Shown here: piece after piece, positions 57,480 through 64,000 of the stretch | How the letters are laid out: every line of letters begins with the position of its first letter | How positions within the stretch are numbered: the first letter of the stretch is position 1 | Source of the DNA: Melitaea cinxia | Lineage: Eukaryota; Arthropoda; Insecta; Lepidoptera; Nymphalidae | DNA length: 64,000 nucleotides | NCBI RefSeq assembly: GCF_905220565.1 | Contig: NC_059420.1 | Coordinates: 1,798,001-1,862,000, forward strand | Direction: 5' to 3' | Notes under the pieces: generated by a model | What the model was told of the DNA's origin: nothing | The model's database searches: none | Seen by the model: only the letters and a program-made list of their open reading frames with translations | Program-made: the position numbers and the translations under genes

Positions 57480-57906
57480 AAGTGCGCGTATCCGAACGCA
57501 GCGTGATTTATTTTGTGGAGCGTCAGGATGTACAACACTTTTGTCTTGTTATTATTGTAATAATGTATAACCTTATTATTTTTGTATTTCGCGTGTGTTT
57601 TATATAAATTACATTAAAAAAAAGCGTAATTATGAGTTATAGTTGCATTTTCGAGTGTTATATTGTGTGTTAAAGTGAATAAAACGCGTAATATCGTGAT
57701 CTTCATTCAAAACAATACGAAATGAAAAATTAATTAAGTTCGATGTACCGAATTGAGTTACTTAAAAGTGGCATGTGCTGTTATTTCGTGAGACACTACT
57801 AATTGTGTGGTTTCATTTATTAATTAAAACGCCATTTTGTGTTGTTTTCTATATTAACCTCGAGTTTTCTTTAAGGATTTCGTTGTTGTAATTTTTATAC
57901 GTGAAC
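57480..57906 (+). promoter_or_regulatory. Probable first non-coding exon of the 58273 gene
   Basis: A sharp change in composition at GTGCGCGTATCCGAACGCAG (57482), then a stretch ending in a strong donor CGTGAAC|GTAAGTAC at 57905-57913. The coding exon at 58273 starts immediately after an acceptor (TTCCGTTACAG|ATG), so a 5' UTR exon must lie upstream and this is the best candidate. The transcription start is not defined. Confidence 0.45.
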
Positions 57907-58272
57907 GTAAGTACACAAAGGATTTATTTTATACGATTTGTAACTGTACTGTCGTGTGAATGCCCTGATTGCTATTTTAACCAGTTTATCGTTGACCTAT
58001 TGTTTCGTGATCTACTCGTTAAACATATAAAACCAAATAAAAAGTAATATATCTAATCAGTTGATTTTATAAATTAATCACCTAAGATTTATATTCGTTC
58101 TCTGTTTTGAAAATGTATTATTAATATTTACGTAATAATATATTTATTGCTTGTGGATTTTTTATTAAATATCTCTAAAATATATGTATTTTGCAAATAA
58201 CTTATCAATTTCACAAATAAACACTTTATAACCAAAAAATTTTAATAATTTTTTTTTAATTTTCCGTTACAG

Positions 58273-58764
58273 ATGTTTTGCGTTCAGGAGAATAAGTCAC
58301 CACACTCAGATCCATTTAGAAATTCAGAAAAGGATCCTCTCAACACTCAGTCGGAATCTAGTGACGATGAGCCTAACGCAAAAAGACTAAAATTTACAAG
58401 CCCTGACTTAAATCTCAAGCTTTATCAAATCCCAACGTTTAACACACCAAAGTCTCTATCAATATATCCAACAACAGCAAGCAGTACTCTCCCAAAATTC
58501 GTAAACAACCCGTTAAATTTAGCTAATCCACTAGCATTCGCTACAAGCAGCTTACAAACTAACAACATAGTAAAGAACCTTCAAAGTCGGTATTCATTAC
58601 CGGCTAAACTATCCATCACTCCGGTTACGAAGTCTGTGTGTGATGGGGAGATCGTTAGGTATAAGAAAAATGGTGAAATAGCTAAAAAACGAGGCCCTCC
58701 GAAGGGTTATAAACGGAAACCCAAGCATTTATCGCAGAATTTTTCCAATGGAGCTCTACTACAG
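58273..58764 (+). CDS. First coding exon of an unrecognised nuclear, AT-hook-like protein
   Basis: 164 codons, phase 0, donor CTACAG|GTGAGA at 58765. The ATG is the first triplet after the acceptor, and its first residues are MFCVQENKSPHSDPF. Residues 27-42 (SESSDDEPNAKRLKFT) combine an acidic patch with a short nuclear-localisation-like KRLKF. The middle is Ser/Thr/Pro/Asn-rich and likely disordered. Residues 132-149 (YKKNGEIAKKRGPPKGYKRK) resemble an AT-hook, with GPP in place of GRP. No catalytic domain lies in the visible part. I infer a chromatin or transcription factor; I do not recognise the gene. It reads away from neur on the same strand. Confidence 0.75.
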
Positions 58765-58839
58765 GTGAGATGTTTGATTGATTTATATAATTTTTAAGCT
58801 TTTACGGTTACCGTCAACACTTTTTCTAATATGGGAATC

Positions 58840-58912
58840 AACCCCCACTTGAGGAGGCTTATGTCCAGCAGTGAACTGCAATAGGCTGAACTGACTGGCT
58901 GACTGAATGACT
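58840..58912 (+). mobile_element. SINE-like repeat tail
   Basis: GAGGAGGCTTATGTCCAGCA, GTGAACTGCAATAGGCTGAA: 3' end of the family at 15600. Confidence 0.7.
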
Positions 58913-59171
58913 GCCTTTTGTAACAACAACACGCCTATAACCTTGTCTAATCATCAGGATCTTTAAAATGACAAATCATAATCAAATATTTGCAATAAAA
59001 ATTAAATATTAGGCATTATCAAGAGTGACTGTGTTAAAATGACTCATTTTGAGTTTATGTACATTCACTGGCCTCTCAATTTCTATTAAACAGTATTGAG
59101 AGTTAATAAAACAAAGTTCCTGTATCTTTTTCAATATTATACTTTTCAATTAATTCTGCTAATACTATATG

Positions 59172-59362
59172 TTAGCTCTGCCCACGACTTAGTTTGAGTG
59201 GAATTTAACAAAAACGTTATTATTCAGTTGGCAGAGTTATAGGATAAATAAATTTCTAAAATAAAACTGAAATGTACCGTGTATACATCCATATGCATTT
59301 AGGAAAAATCGGTTATTTTAATATAACAAACAGACACTCCAATTTTATTTATTAGTATAGAT
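59172..59362 (+). repeat. Dispersed repeat (CCCACGACTT family), internally deleted
   Basis: AGCTCTGCCCACGACTTAGT … AACAAACAGACACTCC … TTTATTAGTATAGAT, like 50236. Confidence 0.7.
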
Positions 59363-60397
59363 AAATGCAAATGTTTGTGAGGAAGGGTGAATTTATTTTT
59401 CACACAAAAACTAATAAACAGATATTATTGAAACTCGATACCTGGATAATTGAAGATCTAGAATGACACCTAGGCAGTACACATTTTATCCCTACATTCC
59501 CATCAGATTGGAAATTACGCAGGCGAAACCGCGATTACCAGCTAGTACAGTAATTATTTATACAAAGAAGTATGTTGTGAGGCAATCAGGCAGTTATTAA
59601 ACATTTCACTGATTAAGATCAAATCCTTATCTTTTATAGAAAAGGCCTATTTATTTTTGACTTTGTGGGTACTTGTTTAGGTACAATGAATTAAATCTTT
59701 ATTAATATTAATTTATATTTGTGTAATAATGAAAATCTGACTATTTTGCCTGTTTTCAAAATTAAATTGACACTGTTATCTCAAACACATCAACCAATCT
59801 CCTTCGTGTGTTCTCCACTCTACGTGACATTGGCGGAATCAACCGTGGCCCACTGGCAAACTGAAAGTATTAAACCAATCAATCAAATAATATTAAATAA
59901 TCATTTCAAAAATTTCAATTAACCGCAGCTTAAGTGACTTAACCCACTTTTGTACTGTCAAAAACGGATGTCTCCTGAAACCCTGTCTCCGGACTTTACT
60001 CCACTTTCACCACTTGTCATTAGCAAAATCATCGGCGAAAAGCTGATGGAGCCATTAAATGTCCAATTAAATTGTTAGTTAACTACTAATCAATTATAAT
60101 AATAATTAAACAAAATGTCAATTAAACATTAATAATGGTAATGCTATAATCGATATTTGATTATTATTGCCATATTAAGCAATTAGAATTAGGTGAATAT
60201 ATTTATTTACATTTATTTAATGTAACTATTATTACAGATATTAATTAGGCAAACTGATAGTTTTTGATAGTTTATATGACGAATTATAGCTGTTAATAGC
60301 GGCAGTAAGGTGGAGTTAAACTAACTTTTACTCAATATAATAATAATAATGATTTATTTTCCATCACAGTCATGTTGATACAATGAACCTTATCTTT

Positions 60398-61014
60398 TTA
60401 ACCGACTTCCAAAAAAGGAGGAGGTTCTCAATTCGACTGTTTTTTTTTTTTTTTTTTTTTTTATGTTCGACAAATTTTCTTTTAATCGAAAGGTAGTGTG
60501 TGCCAATTGGTCCCATTTAAATTTATTTAAGATCTAACAACTACTTTTCGAGCTATATCTAATAATGCGTTTTTACTTGACGCTTTTTTCGTTATACCAC
60601 ATAACTTTCTACTGGACTTTTTTTGTTGGAAAGGAGATATCCCAAGTTTAGTACCACGATAAGGAAACCAGGATCTGATGATGGGATACCAGAGAAATCG
60701 AGGGAACTTCTTGAAAATCCGCAATAACTTTTTACTGGGTGTACCGATTTTAATAATTTTTAATTTAATCGAAAGCTGATGTTTGTCATGTGGTCACATA
60801 TAAATTTTATTGAGATCTGATAACTACTTTTTGAGTAATCTTTGATAACGCGTAGTTACTTGACTATTTTTTCGTCGATCTACGTTGTACTACTCGTAAT
60901 AGTAATAGTAAGCGATTACCGTAGCTACATGACGTAGCACTACTCGTACGTTGTACTACTCGTCGATGTAATTGAAGTCGGTTTTTTTTCGTTTGCGAGC
61001 AAACACAATTATTA
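60398..61014 (+). mobile_element. AACCGACTTC element, complete ends, rearranged
   Basis: AACCGACTTCCAAAAAAGGA to GAGCAAACACAATTATT. A T-run at 60441-60462 and small deletions distinguish it. Near the 3' end (60894-60960) TACGTTGTACTACTCGT is duplicated around a short inserted piece (AAGCGATTACCGTAGCTAC) that matches the GGTAGGGCACAGC SINE. Confidence 0.85.
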
Positions 61015-61239
61015 ATGATATAACTACAACACAAAGTTTGACAACATGATTAGCGCAGAATTGATGCTCAAAAAAAGTATAAAATACCTGTGCTATAAGT
61101 CACCAGGTCCCCCTCCAATGCTAAGAATACAGGATCATGTACTCAACTAGTCCAAATGTAGACAAGCCTCGCAGATAATGGTATATATAAACTTGTTATA
61201 AACAAATTTATAGTAATTATTATATATTATAAACTAGCT

Positions 61240-61405
61240 GCGCCATATGATTTCACTCGCGTAATTTCCGATCCCGTTAGAATGTCGGTATAAAATGTCA
61301 CTTATGTATTATTTTAGATATCCAGCTATCTACGATCTATCAAGTTTCATTAACATCGGTCGAGTAGTTATTGCGTTAAAGAGCAAACTCTCGCTAACCA
61401 ATATT
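61240..61405 (+). repeat. Dispersed repeat (CTAGCTGCGCCATATGATTTC)
   Basis: ACTAGCTGCGCCATATGATT, CCGATCCCGTTAGAATGTCG, TCATTAACATCGGTCGAGTA. A relative lies at 14932-15030 (TTAGCTACGCCACGCGGTTT). Confidence 0.6.
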
Positions 61406-62178
61406 AGTAGGATTGTTGTGCCATAAACTTTCAAACAAATACGTTTCAGAGCCTGAAGGTAGCTTGAGACTCATACGCATGATATTTTACCACACGCATT
61501 ATGTTTTTTTTTTTTATTTTAACATCCATAAGCTCTTGAATGCCCATGCCTTTTTTATTTACATTTTGATTTTCAAGCGTTGAAGCGTATTATTTTCAAC
61601 ATTGCATGCTTTAAATTAGGAACTATAGCTTATTTTCTCTAATTCGATGGTGAGTCCAAAACTGACCGTGAGAGATATATATACCTATATATACATATAT
61701 ATTCATATATATTTATGTAGGTTAATAATTAAGATAATTATTTACGACTAGTTTTTTTTTTTTTTTTATGCTACAACGCATTATATGTTTAAAATGACCT
61801 AGTAACAACCAACCTTATTTTACTTTGAAGATTTTTTTATTCTACTCCAACTTTATATTTTAATGTTAGAATATAATTCTAAAAATAATTATAATTTGTC
61901 AGACATTGATTTTATCTTTATTGTCAATGGCAGTCCATCAGACCAATTCTTGCCCTTCTCTGCTGATCTTCACAAGCCTTTGTCTTTATTTTATAATAAA
62001 AGAGTCATATTTAAGCCACCACTATCAGTTTAATGAATCGACCCCCCCTATTTTGAGACATTAAATACAGAAAATGTTACATGAGTTCTCAAACTTACTA
62101 CTTATTTTTCTGTGTGTACAATATATTGACTATAATTGTTTCTATGTATAGCTATAACCTGAGGTATTACAATTCCAG

Positions 62179-62290
62179 GCACAAAACACAATCCTAACAA
62201 GTTTGCTGGCGGCAACAAATACAACACTGACAACAGTGACGGCCCCACCGACGCCACCTGAACCCGTGCCGGAAATTAAATTACCTCCCG
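62179..62290 (+). CDS. Second coding exon of the 58273 gene
   Basis: 112 nt, entered in phase 0 from 58764. It reads AQNTILTSLLAATNTTLTTV, then TAPPTPPEPVPEIKLPP, with no stop, and ends CCCG|GTAAGA in phase 1. Acceptor CAATTCCAG. The matching phase, clean frame and Pro/Thr-rich continuation of the exon 1 composition support it. Later exons lie beyond the window, so the protein is incomplete. Confidence 0.65.
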
Positions 62291-62319
62291 GTAAGAAATA
62301 GGATTTGTTGGACTTCCTA

Positions 62320-62515
62320 TTGTACCTCAGAGAGCACTTTAAGCTGTTGATCCTGGTTGTTAATCACATACACCTGATAGCAAACGATGGTGGTTGGTCA
62401 TAGTAAGGATATGTTGGCCGCCAACCTGGAGTGGAGCAGCATAGTGACTTACGATCCGATCTTTCTTCTACATGGAGAAATAGCCCTATGTCCAGCAGTG
62501 AAAGATAATATTTAT
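62320..62515 (+). mobile_element. SINE (CTCCCCACCGTGCC family), diverged
   Basis: GTACCTCAGAGAGCACTTTA, GGTTGTTAATCACATACACC, TTCTACATGGAGAAATAGCC, CTATGTCCAGCAGTG. It begins 30 bp after the donor at 62291. Confidence 0.7.
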
Positions 62516-62967
62516 TAATTCCAATACAAAATGTTCATGGGCTTCGCAACTATCAAACATTTAATTTTCAACTCTTTGATACAGAAAACTTTCCCTTCAA
62601 ATTATAGAACATGTATAAATGAAGGTTTCGAATCAACAAGATATATCCACAATATTCGGATAATCGCGTATTTTAGATTTTAAAAATGTAGAATAATGTC
62701 AGTCGTTAAGCTTTTTGTCAAAAATGTAAGTAAGAGTTAGTTTTTGCTATTAGTTATGGAACCCTCTTCGGGTGAAGGCCTCCTCCAGTGCTACTGGGTA
62801 CAATATCGACTTAAATGCTCCAAAAAGTTTAGGGTTTGAAGACAAAGACATAAGAAGACTGCGTTATGAAACTAGGCTATATATTATTGACATAAACTTA
62901 CTGTAATAATTTATTATTACATAAATAAGTGTTTTTTTTATTAATTTCGAAAAAAATTACAAACACG

Positions 62968-63278
62968 GTTACAGCCATGGATTGTATCTGTTGCGCTGGC
63001 GGTTGCAGGTTCGATCCCCGCACATGACAAACATTTGTGTTGGCCATACAGGAGTTTGCCGTGGTCTGGGTGTTTGTGCAGTCCTTGTTGATCTCCCCAC
63101 CGTGCCTCGGAGAGCATGTTATGCCTTCGGTTCCGGTTGTTATCATGTACATCTGATCGTTACTCATAGTAGGTGATATATCCGTATTGGAGCAGCGTGG
63201 TGGATTAAGCTCTGATCCTTCTACATGGGGAAAGACTCCTATTCCCAGTAGTGGGATATTACAGGCTGAAGCGATTAC
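62968..63278 (+). mobile_element. SINE (CTCCCCACCGTGCC family), near full length with tRNA-like head
   Basis: The head GCTGGCGGTTGCAGGTTCGATCCCCGC carries a canonical Pol III B box. It is followed by CATGACAAACATTTGTGTTG, CTCCCCACCGTGCCTCGGAG, CAGCGTGGTGGATTAAGCTC and GTGGGATATTACAGGCTGAA. The other copies in the window are fragments of this. A head fragment also lies at 31030-31095. Confidence 0.8.
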
Positions 63279-63527
63279 AAATATACATAAATGTGGGTAC
63301 TTCTCAAAATAAGTATTATGTACAAAATATTAGAAAACTTTTCAAATTCCGACAAAGTACTGTCACAAATACACATATATCGGCCATATAGTTTCCATGA
63401 TAGAAAGAACTCCAGATCGTTATATAGCTATTATAATAACGCTACGCCTATACCCTTCACCTTTATCTACCAATAAGGGGTAAATAAGGTATTTTGACAC
63501 CTCCTTGTCACAGTTGGTCACATTTAT

Positions 63528-63748
63528 GAGACCCTCCTGCGGACCGCAGGGCTGGCTTTGTCGCACTAAAGACGCTGCTGCCCGTCTTCGGTCTGTGTAT
63601 TTCAAAGTCAGTATTTGGATGTTTATCCCACCATCGGTCGGCTTTTTAAGTTCCAAGTTGGTATTGGAACTGTGTTATCCCTTAGTCGCCCCTTACGAAA
63701 CCCACGGGAAGAGAGGGGGTGGCTGTATTCTAACTACCGTAACTACAC
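63528..63748 (-). mobile_element. SINE-like repeat (GACGGGCAGCAGCGTC family), reverse
   Basis: GCAGGGCTGGCTTTGTCGCA, GACGCTGCTGCCCGTCTTCG, CGGGAAGAGAGGGGGTGGCT. The long open frame 63505-63993 reads through this repeat and is not a gene. Confidence 0.85.
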
Positions 63749-63754
63749 AGCAAC

Positions 63755-63838
63755 AACCGTCAAATGTCAGCTTTCAAATATCAGCCGTCAGATTTCGGCT
63801 GTCAGATGTCACATTTCAGCTGTCAGCTGACAGTGACT
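63755..63838. repeat. Degenerate TCAGCYGTCAGATKTC minisatellite
   Basis: Repeated words GTCAGCTTTCAAATATCAGC, CGTCAGATTTCGGCTGTCAG, ATGTCACATTTCAGCTGTCA with a period near 20 bp, ending in CAGCTGTCAGCTGACAG. Confidence 0.6.
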
Positions 63839-64000
63839 TCCGGCGGCTGGAGTTGACTGACACTCAGAATATCTTGTGCTATGTTGGTAGTACTCAATGC
63901 TGTTCAACTACCTTCGTTAGCAATAATACATCTCGCAAAACTATTCAAAACAGCGACGCTTCATCCAACCCTTCCGTTTGCCGCCTATATTGATGTCCAC

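Larger units (their letters stand above)
58765..62178 (+). other. Intron of the 58273 gene
   Basis: GTGAGA to AATTCCAG, phase 0. It contains repeats at 58840-58912, 59172-59362, 60398-61013 and 61240-61400, and otherwise AT-rich sequence. Confidence 0.65.

Noticed and set aside
63505..63993. 162-codon open frame on the plus strand
   Set aside because: It runs through a reverse SINE (63528-63748) and a minisatellite. No domain, and the codon content is dictated by the repeats.

Overview
This is insect nuclear DNA, almost certainly from a moth or butterfly. It is AT-rich with short GC-rich islands, and it is crowded with dispersed repeats whose sequences I recognise as typical of Lepidoptera: tRNA-derived SINEs, tails of 5'-truncated LINEs, and a roughly 620-bp element that starts AACCGACTTCC. 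It contains one essentially complete protein gene, the 5' part of a second, and three tRNA-Asp(GTC) genes.

Layout: 1-18 kb is gene-poor and repeat-rich. It carries the three tRNA-Asp genes (4506, 7277 reverse, 17117), two of which sit in an inverted segmental duplication. At 18.3-19.5 kb lies a PIF/Harbinger-like TIR element with TTA target-site duplications, interrupted by a younger repeat and ending about 200 bp upstream of the start codon of neuralized (neur). neur runs from 19.7 to 52.3 kb as four coding exons (19712-19922, 49884-50056, 50596-51705, 51867-52319). Their splice phases match, and they give a predicted 648-residue E3 ubiquitin ligase with an N-terminal polybasic motif, two NHR domains and a C-terminal RING finger. 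Intron 1 is about 30 kb. Besides repeats it holds an exceptional cluster of seven exact CGTGGGAA sequences (the Su(H)/CSL consensus) at 28.8-33.7 kb, a cluster of CAGCTG E-boxes at 23.3-26.0 kb, and several exact or near-exact copies of an 18-mer, GTACCAGGATAACATAAC, that I cannot assign.

From 52.3 to about 54.2 kb is the likely neur 3' UTR. A second plus-strand gene begins around 57.5-58.3 kb (5' UTR exon, then coding exons 58273-58764 and 62179-62290) and leaves the window. It predicts a nuclear, disordered, AT-hook-like protein that I do not recognise.

How the parts may work together: Neur ubiquitinates Notch ligands and promotes their endocytosis in signal-sending cells, and in flies its expression is tied to proneural and Notch activity. 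A Su(H)-site cluster and an E-box cluster inside its own long intron fit a Notch-feedback enhancer; this is inference from motifs only.
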